Shown here piece by piece: positions 43,248-53,093 of a stretch of DNA of 64,000 nt. Below the pieces are notes generated by a model. It did not search any database, was not told the DNA's origin, and saw only the letters and a program-made list of their open reading frames with translations. Origin of the DNA: Theocolax elegans (Eukaryota; Arthropoda; Insecta; Hymenoptera; Cerocephalidae); contig CM047430.1 in assembly GCA_026168455.1 (NCBI GenBank), positions 7,295,277-7,359,276 of the forward strand. Reading direction: 5' to 3'. Positions within the stretch are counted from its first letter, which is position 1. Each line of letters begins with the position of its first letter. The position numbers and the translations under genes were made by a program.

Positions 43248-44042
43248 TTACTTCATGAGCGTAAATTCCCTAATAAAATCATCAGAAAACACTGAGGGGG
43301 AAAAATTCTTAAAGTCACGATAGGTATAGGTAGTTAAATTTGTTTTAAATGAAGGTAACCTATAATCAATTATTATAAAATCGTGGCCATTGATAAATGG
43401 AGCAACAGATTGTTTTGAAGCTCCAACTTTTGTCTCAGAATCAACAATAAACACGTCCAACCAGGTATTACAGTCCTCACGATGGTGCGTGGCATTGAAA
43501 GGCACAATATAAAGAGAGTGTTCTGTTACTAGGTCAATCAAATGACTTCCATAATAATCATCAGACAAAAGATTAGAATTTAAATCGCCAGTTATAATGA
43601 TGTTATTATAGAGATGCGAATAATCTTGTAACATAGAGAAGAATTTAGATAAAACTTGACCTTTAGGTCTACGATAAACAACTGATAACAAAATCTTTGA
43701 ACCACCAACCAGTAAATCTAAAAGTAAATACTCCGTTTCATTAACGTTATTAATATGAGGGGCCTCTAGAATACGAAAAACAATATTATTTCTAATATAA
43801 CATGCCACACCACCACCCTGCATATATTCCCGCTTACCGGTGGTAGAAGCTAACCCTCGATTATTGCGCACCAGAGTGTAATTATCAATGTTGTAAATGG
43901 AATTTGTTCTGCCAGGGGTCAGCCATGATTCAGATAAGGCAAGAGCGTCCAGATCCTCGGTCGTTATCAACGCCTCAACCTCAGCAAGATGATCCAACAA
44001 GGAATTCACATTTACATGACCGACTCTAACAGAAGAAACCAT
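43248..44042 (-). CDS. Endonuclease domain of ORF2, family 3
   Basis: 264 residues from an ATG at 44042. Apurinic-endonuclease-like motifs in order: GHVNVNSLLDHLAEVEALI (N-terminal Asn), LALSESWLTP (catalytic Glu), GGGVACYIRNN, LSVVYRRPKG, IIITGDLNSNL (Asp/Asn), THHREDCNTWLDVFIV and INGHDFIIIDY (C-terminal Asp-His motif in degenerate form). It nicks chromosomal DNA to prime reverse transcription and should determine the GA/TC target preference. The domain looks uninterrupted over its whole length. Confidence 0.88.
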   Translation of the reverse strand: MVSSVRVGHVNVNSLLDHLAEVEALITTEDLDALALSESWLTPGRTNSIYNIDNYTLVRNNRGLASTTGKREYMQGGGVACYIRNNIVFRILEAPHINNVNETEYLLLDLLVGGSKILLSVVYRRPKGQVLSKFFSMLQDYSHLYNNIIITGDLNSNLLSDDYYGSHLIDLVTEHSLYIVPFNATHHREDCNTWLDVFIVDSETKVGASKQSVAPFINGHDFIIIDYRLPSFKTNLTTYTYRDFKNFSPSVFSDDFIREFTLMK

Positions 44043-44103
44043 AGAAGGTACCTTAGAAGAAGTTTTAGCAGATTCACAGGCAATTGACTGGGTCGCTGGT
44101 AGG

Positions 44104-45163
44104 TCACAAAAATAAAATATCGTTGAGATCTGCCTCAGTCAAGATTTGAAAGCATTCTGATTTCTCATTTTTCTTGACATGAATGACACTATCACGCGTC
44201 CAAATAAATTTATAGTTTAACGGCTCCAACTTGCTTTTAACCAATAAGCGCAGCTCATGGATAGCCGGAGGCAACATTTCAAACAGATTAACAGAACTCG
44301 AGGATGTAATATCAGAGCCCTCTGATATTGACCCAAATTTAATGACTCCAAATCTGCGCTTAACCTCCAAGATAAAATTACGCGTCTCAGCAGACTTAAG
44401 CCTAATTATGAAAGTTTTGGTGCCGTGAGAATTGTAGGATGAGATGACTTTTTCTTTATGATAAATGGGCGCACATCCAAAATGTCTGAATTAAGATGGT
44501 CAAGGTCAAGAACCTGTAAAATATTTTTAGCCAACTGATTAAGAGGGGTAGAGCAAGAAGAGGGGATGCCCGTTACCTTTATTTGAGTGTTTGGCACACC
44601 TTTAGTAAGCAAATCTTTGAGTTGTGCCACCTCAGTACGTAAAGCAGCGTTTTCCGATTCTAAGGTAGAAATCCGAGTGTTTTGGGAATCTAGAGACTTA
44701 ATAATACTGTCTAATTTGCTATTAAGATTATCATTTACATTATATAAATTTAACTTATTACTGCTAAAAAGAAACGCCGACTGCTATAAGGAGGTCAAGG
44801 ACTCCAATTTTCCGGTAATGAAGACATGGCGAAAGAAGAATTATGATGAGTAGGCGAAGTTAAACCAGTCTCAGTAAAAGACTCAGGATTCAGTTCACGG
44901 GCGGTATCGACAGCACTACGACGAGCGCTAATCGAACTTGAATTTGCTACCTTAAGTCTCAATGAATTTAAATAGTATGCTTTGTCAACAGATTCACCAA
45001 TGTTTAAGGCACAACATACATCAGACGGCTTACTATCAAGGTAACGAGTGGCACAACCCGGGTGAAAGAGGTTACCACACTGGTTACAAAATTTAAGCAA
45101 ATTCGAAATAGCTTTTCTACAACGAACGCAATTTACACTCTTACTATTCCGCTTCCCACTCAT
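44104..45163 (-). pseudogene. ORF1 protein, family 3 (PHD-type finger, coiled coil, C-terminal domain)
   Basis: Starts at an ATG at 45163. Residues ~10-45 form a Cys/His finger (CVRCRKAISNLLKFCNQCGNLFHPGC) of PHD type. After a frameshift near 44795, a heptad region follows (SLDSQNTRISTLESENAALR then TEVAQLKDLL). The end, 44370-44104, reads PAIHELRLLVKSKLEPLNYKFIWTRDSVIHVKKNEKSE, resembling the FP25K-like C-terminal domain of many insect ORF1 proteins. Such proteins bind the element RNA. Two frameshifts or stops (near 44795 and 44380-44406) break it. Confidence 0.8.
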
Positions 45164-46177
45164 TTAAGCACTCAAATATACACAACAACAATATAAAGAG
45201 TAACATACAACACACCACTCATATACAAACGCAAGAAATCTCCAAAATCAGCGCGCAATACCGCATTAATTAATATCGCAGTTATAAAAACAAATTACTC
45301 GTTAATTACGTGGAATAATTGACTATCAATTTAACGCAGATAATTACAAACAAATTAGCCTAAGTACTATACAACAGTGTCAATGTACAATATCGCATCA
45401 ATGCTCCACTAGCTAAGCTCTAAAAACTCTTTTTAAAAATATCAAAAATAAAACGCAATTTACATAGCCAATTTCACACTAAGTTCATAGATTAATTAAC
45501 AAATTTAACGCGTACAGCAACATACAATGTAAGGACTCAACACTCGGCGCACATTTTAACATAGTAATATTAATTGATAATTTTGTAAGAAGTTGATGTC
45601 TCAATTTCATATAACTCTAATCACGTATAATTCAAAATATTTTACGCAATTTAACTAAAATAATAAGAAAAACTAAACAGTGGCGGTATCTAATGTGATA
45701 ACATTGATAAATCGACGCAAATCAATTAATCACAGGATAATAGATCCTACAGAGAGAGAACTGTATTACCGACTGATGGTAACATACGCCACGTGTTGTT
45801 TGAATTAAATAAATTCGCATACAACATAACCTAAAACAACAACTTCGAACACTCTTTAAGCGCATAAAAAATGTCAAAAAAACAAAACAAAGAATGTATA
45901 TCACAGCACTGACACAGCTGCTCCTCCTCTCGTACGATGACTATGCTCGAACTATTTCTGATTTGCTGGTATCACGATTTATTCTGCAATCTATAACACA
46001 TCCCAGTAGAAGTCTCTCTGGCCCAATATAATGCGCGTAGACACTTGCATAATTGCAATAAACACAAAGGCCACTCCGAGGACTTCTTCCTGAAAAATTT
46101 GCCTCCGAAGAGTACACCCAGCTATTAATATGATGAAAAATTTGGAGAGCGATGTATAAGCAAAGTTGATTCTTACC
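45164..46177 (-). other. 5' UTR of family 3 element
   Basis: About 1 kb upstream of ORF1 in element sense, AT-rich near ORF1 and more balanced at 45900-46177, where an internal promoter would be expected. It ends cleanly at ctatcggtaagaatc beside the GA tract. Confidence 0.6.
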
Positions 46178-46239
<62 letters not shown>

Positions 46240-46444
46240 TAGAGAGAGAGATAGAGACAGAGAAAGAGAGAGAACGAAAGATAGAGAGAGAGATAGGGAC
46301 AGAGAGAGAGAGAACGAAAGATAGAGAGAGAGATAGAGACAGAGAGAGAGAACGAAAGATAGAGAGAGAGATAGAGACAAAGAGAGAGAGAGAGAGAGAG
46401 AATGAAAAATAGAGAGAGAGAATGAGAGATAGAGACAGAGAGAT
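46178..46444. repeat. GA microsatellite between family 3 element and next fragment
   Basis: GAGAGA with recurrent gaacgaaagatagag words and a GATA run at its right edge (46440-46462). It is the 5' flank of the family 3 element. Confidence 0.95.
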
Positions 46445-46640
46445 AGATAGATAGATAGATAGAAACTTTATTAGGTTTTTGGGGTAGAAACCCCGTAAAC
46501 ACAAAAATATACATCGTTGAAAAATTACATAGTATAAACTAAAATAACAAATATAATTTAACAATAAAAATAACAATGGAAATAAATATATAAATAAAAA
46601 CGCACATAAAAACATTAAAATGTATAATTTAATAATAATT
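46445..46640 (-). mobile_element. 3' end fragment of family 1-like non-LTR element
   Basis: aaactttattaggtttttgg, then ggtagaaaccccgtaaacac and atacatcgttga, are the inverse of the 3' UTR end at 34540-34600. Only ~180 bp of 3' UTR is left, with a GATA-type tail meeting the GA tract. Confidence 0.75.
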
Positions 46641-46985
46641 ACTTATGTCAACTGTAGTATAACTAAATTAATTAATATTTTTATCGGTCTTACAGTCAAT
46701 AACAAATTAAATATATCGGCAGTCAGATTGCCCCTACTTATAATCACCCCCGAATAATCTATAAAAATAAAAATAAAAATAAAAAATAAAAAATTTAAAA
46801 ACTCTAACTGAAAATAAAACAAATTATTATTAAAGCAATCTGACTGCCTCCCTGCACCAAAAATCTACTCACTCCAAATATGTTGTCCGACGTTTCGAGC
46901 TCGCTGCTGCTCCTCATCAGCGACTGAAATGAGGTCTAATGTCTTAATCGTCAGAATATTGCCACATAAAGCATTTTTGTGATCT
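46641..46985. other. Stretch without a recognisable gene
   Basis: AT-rich sequence with two cagtcagattgcc-type words. No gene is seen. Confidence 0.5.
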
Positions 46986-47025
46986 AATGCCATATAATTT
47001 TAAAATTGGAATTTTTCGAACTATT

Positions 47026-47388
47026 AGAAAATTCGTGAATTTATTGCTTGTTTACACTATAAGTTATATGATAAATGAATTTATTGATCTCCACAAGCCA
47101 AACACTATAAATACAAATACAATAAATTTTCTTTTCCTACTTACTTTTTTCCGTTTTTTTTAGTTTTCTCAATTTTATACTACAATCGATTAAATTTTAT
47201 ATTTTTTGACTTAGCTTGTCTTGGTCTTTTTTCAAACACTCATCCTGTGAGGTTTCTAAAGTGGCTGGTATTAATACAGTCCGCCTTACTGAATTGTGAG
47301 AAATAGTCTCTGGCTTGTGGAGATCAATAAATTCATTTATCATATAATAGTGTAAACAAGCAATAAATTCACGAATTTTCTAATGGTT
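47026..47388. mobile_element. Palindromic element, ~75-bp arms
   Basis: Left arm 47026-47101 (ttagaaaattcgtgaattta ... ctccacaagcca) is the inverse of 47312-47388 with few differences. The ~210-bp spacer is AT-rich. It has the layout of a MITE or fold-back element. Confidence 0.75.
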
Positions 47389-47404
47389 GGAAAAATTCAA
47401 ATTT

Positions 47405-48665
47405 TAAAACTTCTCTTTGAACCTAGAATATGTAAAAAAAATTTTAGATGCTTTACTTAGATAGGAAAAAAGTTATTAATAACAAAAAATACATATTTTG
47501 CTGTTTTCCACTTATATGTCTAATTTTCATGAATTTGTAACTCAAAATATATGCATCTTACAAAAAAAATGATAGACACCTTTAAAACTGGAATTTACAT
47601 CAAGATTTTAATAAAATTTTAATTATAACCATTAATTAAATTTTACTGCACGTTTACTAACCTCCAGTCACTAAAAAATCATATACTTTAATAAAAGAGG
47701 GTTTTGTGCAATATTTGAAAAAATTTTGAGCAACACAATTTAGTTCGGAAATACCGATTAAAATTTATATAACACTTTGTAATAAATACGTACACGGGCG
47801 ATTTAGAGTCCAAATTTAAAACATATACTTTAATATTGTTTGACAGAATTGATATTATTGAAAAAAAATCACAGATACATCTAATTACATATACTTTGTG
47901 TGTACCAACCCGCTTCAGGGTATAATTAATAGGATAAAAGATATACACTTTTTTCTGTAAAGCTAACATCAAAAATAAAAAAGTTCAACATGGGTGTCAG
48001 TTGCCGATGAACATGAACATTTTTAATTAAAGATAATTAATAATTTTAAAAATACTGGTAGATTCTGCTTTTCATTTGCAACAACAAATTACTTTATAGA
48101 TTTTCTCCTGAGGGTAATAGTTTTAGAGAAAAAATTTCATAAAGCTATTGGTATAATAAAAATTTCGTAAAAGATATTCGCTCGAATATTCGTATCATAT
48201 TACTATATGAAATTTTTTCTCTAAAACTATTAATCTCAGGAGAAAATTTATAGAGATAGTTTTTGTTGCAAATGAAAAGAAGAATCTACTATTATCTTGA
48301 ATTAAAAAGTTCATGTTCATCGGCAATTGACACTCATGTTGAACTTTTTTATTTTTGCAGTTACCTTTACAGAAAAAAGTGTATATCTTTTATCCTATTA
48401 ATTATACCATTAAGCGGTTTGGTACAGTCAAATTACAAGTAATTAGATATATCTTTGATTTTTTTCAGTAATATCAATTGTGTCAAACAATGTCAAAAAT
48501 CAATATATATGACTTTTTAGTGACTTAAGGTTAGTAAAAGTGCATTAACATTCAATTAATGGTTATAATTAAAATTTTCCTATCCTTCTTTCCTATCTAA
48601 GTGAAGCATCTAAAAATTTTTTTACATATTCTAGGTTCAAAGAGGAGTTGTTTAGCAGAATATCA
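47405..48665. mobile_element. Long palindrome, ~600-bp arms
   Basis: Arms centred near 48175: tctctttgaacctagaatat (47415) pairs with the inverse at 48640; ataggataaaagatatacac (47930) with 48385; gttcatgttcatcggcaa (48300) with 47998; tctcctgagggtaatagttt (48103) with 48222. Similarity decays outward and has indels. The open frame at 47688-47972 is not conserved between arms. It is probably an inverted duplication of a non-autonomous element. Confidence 0.8.
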
Positions 48666-48960
48666 ATAATTTTAAAATTTTCATCTGCTTATTTCACATG
48701 GAATGCCTCTAATGTAAATAATAAGATTAGAATTAATTATTGAGAATAATAAAACTTGTTATTGATATAAATAGTAAAAATGATCATGCTTTTATTAATT
48801 ATTACGGATTTATCGCAACAAAGTATATAATTGTAATATTTAATCAATTATTAGTACTATAAATTATTTTACTAAATAGTTTTTAAAAAATAATTTTTTG
48901 AACATTACATTATATTGTAATTTGATGGTAAAGAAATATTATTTTAACAATAATATTTAA
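48666..48960. other. AT-rich non-coding stretch
   Basis: No feature recognised. Confidence 0.5.
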
Positions 48961-48988
48961 CTGCGAACGAAGCGAGCAATTTGGCTAG
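48961..48988 (+). mobile_element. Possible Helitron-type terminus
   Basis: A GC-rich CTGCGAACGAAGCGAGCA word, a short AT spacer and CTAG followed by T at 48985-48989 resemble Helitron 3' ends. The GC word folds only weakly and no matching 5' end was found. Confidence 0.25.
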
Positions 48989-49084
48989 TATTATATTAAA
49001 ATTCATACGTTCTCCGGTGTTCGGTTTCCGGCGGCGATGTCCGGTCTCCGGTTGTAAGAATTAAGAGTATGTGTGGAGTGGAAG

Positions 49085-50080
49085 GGTTAACTCTATTATT
49101 TCGGGAATTTCTGAGTTATTTCGGATAACTTCACTAATTTTGGGATTTCCTGGATATTTCGGGAATTTATGAGGCATTTCTGAGTAACTCCATTATTTAC
49201 GGGATTTCCTGGATACTTCGGGAATATCTTAGGTATTCCGTGATAAACTCCACTAATTACGGGATTTCCGGATAATTCGGGAATATCTGAACTACTTCGG
49301 GATGAATCCACTAACTACGGGATTTCCTGGATATTTCGGGAATATCTTAGGTATCCCAGGATAACTCTACTAATTACGGGATTTCCTGGATATTTCGGAA
49401 CTATCTTAGGTATTCCAGAATAACTCTACTAATTACGGGATATACTGGATACTTCTTTAATTTCTGAGGTATCCGGTAACGACTCCACAAATTACGGGAT
49501 TTCCTGGATATTTCGAGAATTTCTGAGGAATTCCGAGATAACTCCACTAATTACGATACTTCCGGATAATTCGGAAACTTCTCCAGAGTTACTTCGCGAT
49601 AACTCCACTAACTACGGGTTTACGTGGATATTTGGCAATTACTGAGGTATTTCGGAATAACTCCACCAATTACGGGATTTCCTGGATATTCGGAAATTTC
49701 TGAGGTATTCTAGAACAACTCTACTAATTACGGGATTTCCTGGATATTTCGAGAATTTCTGAGGAATTCCGAGATAACTCCACTAATTACGATACTTCCG
49801 GATAATTCGGAAACTTCTCCAGAGTTACTTCGTGATAACTCCATTAACTACGGGATTTCGTGGATATTCGGAAATTACTGAGGTATTCCATGAAAACTGA
49901 ACTAATTACGGGATTTCCTAGATAATTCGGGATTTACTGAGATATTCCGAGAGAACTCCACTATTTACGGAATTTCCTTGATATTCGGGAAATACTGAGG
50001 TTATCCGAGTTATCTCCACTAATCACGAGATATCCCGGATAATTCGGGAACTTCTGAGGTATTTCGAGATATCTAGTATT
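49085..50080. repeat. ~59-bp minisatellite, about 17 copies
   Basis: The unit combines ctccactaattacgggattt, cctggatatttcgggaattt and ctgaggtattccgagataa. Copies differ by 10-25 percent by eye, and a pair of non-adjacent copies (near 49530-49600 and 49770-49840) share private variants. That indicates duplication of multi-unit blocks. Confidence 0.93.
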
Positions 50081-50097
50081 TGGTATTTGTATTTGGT

Positions 50098-51284
50098 ATT
50101 TCTAGCCATCTAGATATCGATAAAACTTACGCTAGACTAGCCACTTACTATTATTGGCCAGGCATATATTTCGATACATGCAATTACGTCAAGACATGCC
50201 AAGAATGCCAAGCTCATAAGAGTAGCCAGCAAGCACTTCCAGGACTAATGGAAGGGAGAAACATAACAGAGCCATGGACAGTCGTAGCAGCCGACATAAT
50301 GGGACCCAAAACACCATCAAAACAAGGTTTTAAGTACATCATTTATTCGAGGATTTGTTCACTCGATACATTGAGATGAAACCTCTTAGACGAGCCGATG
50401 CAAAGAGCGTGCTACAGGCATTTGACGAACTTATCATCAATAGATGGGGCTGTCCCAAATACCTTGTCACAGATAATGGGATAGAGTTCGCCAATAGAAT
50501 GGTAACAAAAAGACTAACACAATACGGTATAGTACAAACCACCATTCCGCCATATTTTGCCCAAGCCAATCCAGTAGAGCAAGTTAATAGCAATATGAAG
50601 CCGATGATAAATAGTTATTTAACAGATGACCACCGGGATTGGGATAGACATCTTGGAGAGTTCAATTTCGCGCAAAATACAGTTATACACTCCTCTACAA
50701 AATATATCCCAGCATTTTTAAACTTAGGCAGAAATCCCCGTCCCGTTATAAGGAAGCATATAGAAAAACCAAGTGAAATTCCAGCTCCAGACACAAAACA
50801 ATGAATAGAGCGCATTCACAGATTGCCTAATATTTATGACCTTGTAAAAAGACACATAGATTTAGCAACAGCCAAGCAAGCGAGGTATTATAAGAAAGGT
50901 AGAAGGAATGTACAATACAAAATAAGCGACTCAGTCAGCTACCGAAACCGCATTTTATCCTCAGCCGAAAATTATATAGCAGCAAAACAAGCCCCTAAAT
51001 TTATTGGTCCAGCAAAAATAATACAAGTATTTTCCCCGACAGTATACGTAATAGAGGATTTGCAAAGCAAGCGGCAAATTAAAAAACACATAACAGATTT
51101 AAAGCTCCATATTCCTCCCCGAAAAATCCCAGTTCCTATTCAAAATAGAACTCCCATTCCCCAACAACCAATAAACGTGAAAACCCAAACTAAGCCAATT
51201 CCCGATGTCCCTATTGCTAAAAGAGGTTACCCCAGGAAGAAGCCCATCACGCCAATACCGCAAAATAGCCCCCAAAGAATGTAA
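50098..51284 (+). pseudogene. pol: Gypsy integrase
   Basis: Homology begins at SSHLDIDKTYARLATYYYWPG with C..C in KTCQECQAHK, the HHCC zinc domain missing its first His region. The DDE core has D in VVAADIMGP, D in LVTDNGIEF and E in ANPVEQVNSN. A frameshift near 50340 and an in-frame TGA at 50802-50804 (after PAPDTKQ) break the frame. After it, the C-terminal part carries the FIGPAKIIQVFSPTVYVIED chromatin-contact module and a basic Pro-rich tail. The catalytic acids are all kept. Confidence 0.88.
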
Positions 51285-51392
51285 CTTAGACCGCGTAAAT
51301 AACTGGTTTATTTATATACAAAGCAACATGGCGAATCTTAATAGGGAAATAGCACATTTAAGCTAAGTACTGAGCCACCATATAACTTATAG

Positions 51393-52340
51393 ATGGAAAG
51401 AACAGGCCAAGCACCCTCAGCCCGTAAGAGAGGCCGAGGACGTGGGCGCTTCGTCCAGAAGCGGATAGAAAATCTGGACGAAGTTCTGCCCAGATTAAAT
51501 CTCGGCAGAACGCCCAGCCCAAACTCTCTCAGGCCAAGGGAAAGTCAGCCGAGCCAAACTCCCCGAAGCCAAACACCTTGTCCAGGGACAAGAGGTTGCA
51601 TGCCTGGAGGACGCCACCAGTGCGAAACACTCGCACAAGCAAGGGAGCAAGGTGCCTCCTCCCACGAATACGCAGCCCCCATCCAGAGCACAAGCAGCCG
51701 CAGAGGAGCCAGCGCAAGCGAGCCAAAAAGCCAGACCCCTCCAACCACCCCAAGCCCTCCCATTACCCCCAGCCCTCCTACATTTAGCCCATCCTTCCCA
51801 CCCCAACCCATCATCACCCGTCCTGTATTTGATCCCCAAACCCAGCTCTATACGTATATCCACATTCCCGTTGAAATCCCTCGCCAACAACCCATCATTC
51901 CTGATCTAGCCACCATCCGTTCCTCAAATTTCCCCACCGCATCACCATCCTTTCCCGCCCCTCAAGCTACCACCCAGCCACCACCCCTTATGTCCCAGAA
52001 AACCCAAAATCCCTTCCCCAACACCCTCCACACTTCCCAGAGCCAACCCAGCACATCCCAAACCATTTCCTCCCTCCTCGACCTGGTAATCGAGCCACCA
52101 TTCCCCCGAGTCAATCAAGAGCCAGCAACAGCGAGCGGAAGCGAGCAGTACATTCCCCGACCACCGCCAGCAGACTGCAGACCATTCTGCTGGAATTGTG
52201 GTGGGGAAAGGCATAGCTGGCAGCAATGTACCTCACGCCGGGCCCAATTCTGCAAGAATTGTGAGATTCCCGGGGTATCGACCAGCAGCTGCCCACGCTG
52301 CAAGGAGGCATACAAGGCCTATCTAACCAAACGGCACTAA
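51393..52340 (+). CDS. Gypsy 3' ORF with Gag-type zinc knuckles
   Basis: 315 residues from an ATG at 51393, intact. The N-terminus is very basic (RKRGRGRGRFVQKR). Residues ~40-240 are Pro/Ser/Thr/Gln-rich and probably disordered. The C-terminus has CWNCGGERHSWQQC, a CCHC knuckle, followed by CKNCEIPGVSTSSCPRC, the pair normally found at the end of insect Gypsy Gag proteins. It lies 109 bp after pol, where an env gene is usually found. No signal peptide or membrane segment is visible, so it is not Env. It may be a relocated or duplicated Gag nucleocapsid module or a separate nucleic-acid-binding protein. It is the only undamaged ORF of the element. Confidence 0.75.
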   Translation: MERTGQAPSARKRGRGRGRFVQKRIENLDEVLPRLNLGRTPSPNSLRPRESQPSQTPRSQTPCPGTRGCMPGGRHQCETLAQAREQGASSHEYAAPIQSTSSRRGASASEPKSQTPPTTPSPPITPSPPTFSPSFPPQPIITRPVFDPQTQLYTYIHIPVEIPRQQPIIPDLATIRSSNFPTASPSFPAPQATTQPPPLMSQKTQNPFPNTLHTSQSQPSTSQTISSLLDLVIEPPFPRVNQEPATASGSEQYIPRPPPADCRPFCWNCGGERHSWQQCTSRRAQFCKNCEIPGVSTSSCPRCKEAYKAYLTKRH

Positions 52341-53076
52341 GCCAGAATCTTTTTTTTCCTTTTCTCTTCTTTTGGTAAATTAGATTTATAATAAATTCAG
52401 CCATTCAAGGTAAGTTTTTTTTTAATTTTTCCCCGTCCCTTCCAGTAGCAAAGAATAAGTTTTTTTCATTTATTTAACGATATTATACATGCAAATTGAA
52501 AGCAAGTTCTTATTTTCGATTTATTCTTACATTTTTTTCTCGTGTTAAAATGAATTAACAAATAATAAGCAGCAGGAAAATTACACAAGCAGCAAATAAA
52601 CGAGGCAAAGGTATGCACCAATCTATTAATAATAATTATTATTTTTTATTATTGATTATTCTCATAATTTATATTTTACATATTATTACGTATGAGTATG
52701 CGAGCAACATGTAAGTGTGCAAGAATGAGAGATCCGCGTTCGCGGGAAGAGTTCTCAAGCGAGCAAAATAATTGTAAAGGGTATGCCAGTTGTCGTTACT
52801 CGTAATCAATGCTATAGCATATAATATAAAATAGAAAATATACACACTCAGCGCGCACATAACACAGTCATGTCCAGCCAAGCAGTAATCAGCAAGATTA
52901 AACACTTACACCTCAAGATAAATAGCACGAGCAATTTATCAAGCGTTTATTAATTATTTATACTTAATCGATAGCATACTCACCCCACCAACATATACAG
53001 AACGCGAAACCCATTTTATACAAATGGTATTATAACTTTTTTTTAAGTAGTTACGTCTCCGCGTAACTACAGTTAG
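52341..53076 (+). other. Gypsy 3' non-coding segment
   Basis: AT-rich sequence between the last ORF and the polypurine tract. No further gene is seen. Confidence 0.55.
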
Positions 53077-53093
53077 GTGGGGGGGGGGGGGAC
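53077..53093 (+). promoter_or_regulatory. Gypsy polypurine tract
   Basis: ggtgg and a 13-14-base G run ending in gac lie directly before TGTGAC. An uninterrupted G run is an extreme form of the purine tract used to prime plus-strand DNA. Confidence 0.7.

Larger units (their letters stand above)
40907..46177 (-). mobile_element. Near full-length non-LTR retrotransposon, family 3
   Basis: About 5.27 kb flanked on both sides by GA tracts. In element sense: 5' UTR from 46177, ORF1 (45163-44104), ORF2 endonuclease (44042-43248), linker (43244-42933), RT (42840-41465), C-terminal part (41458-41189), and a 3' UTR ending in an ATCA tandem tail at 40907-40920. Domain order matches CR1/Jockey-group elements with a PHD-type ORF1. 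Several frameshifts interrupt both ORFs, so it is recent but inactive. Confidence 0.88.

Noticed and set aside
49085..50080. CRISPR array
   Set aside because: There are no unique spacers; the whole unit repeats with gradual divergence and the context is eukaryotic.
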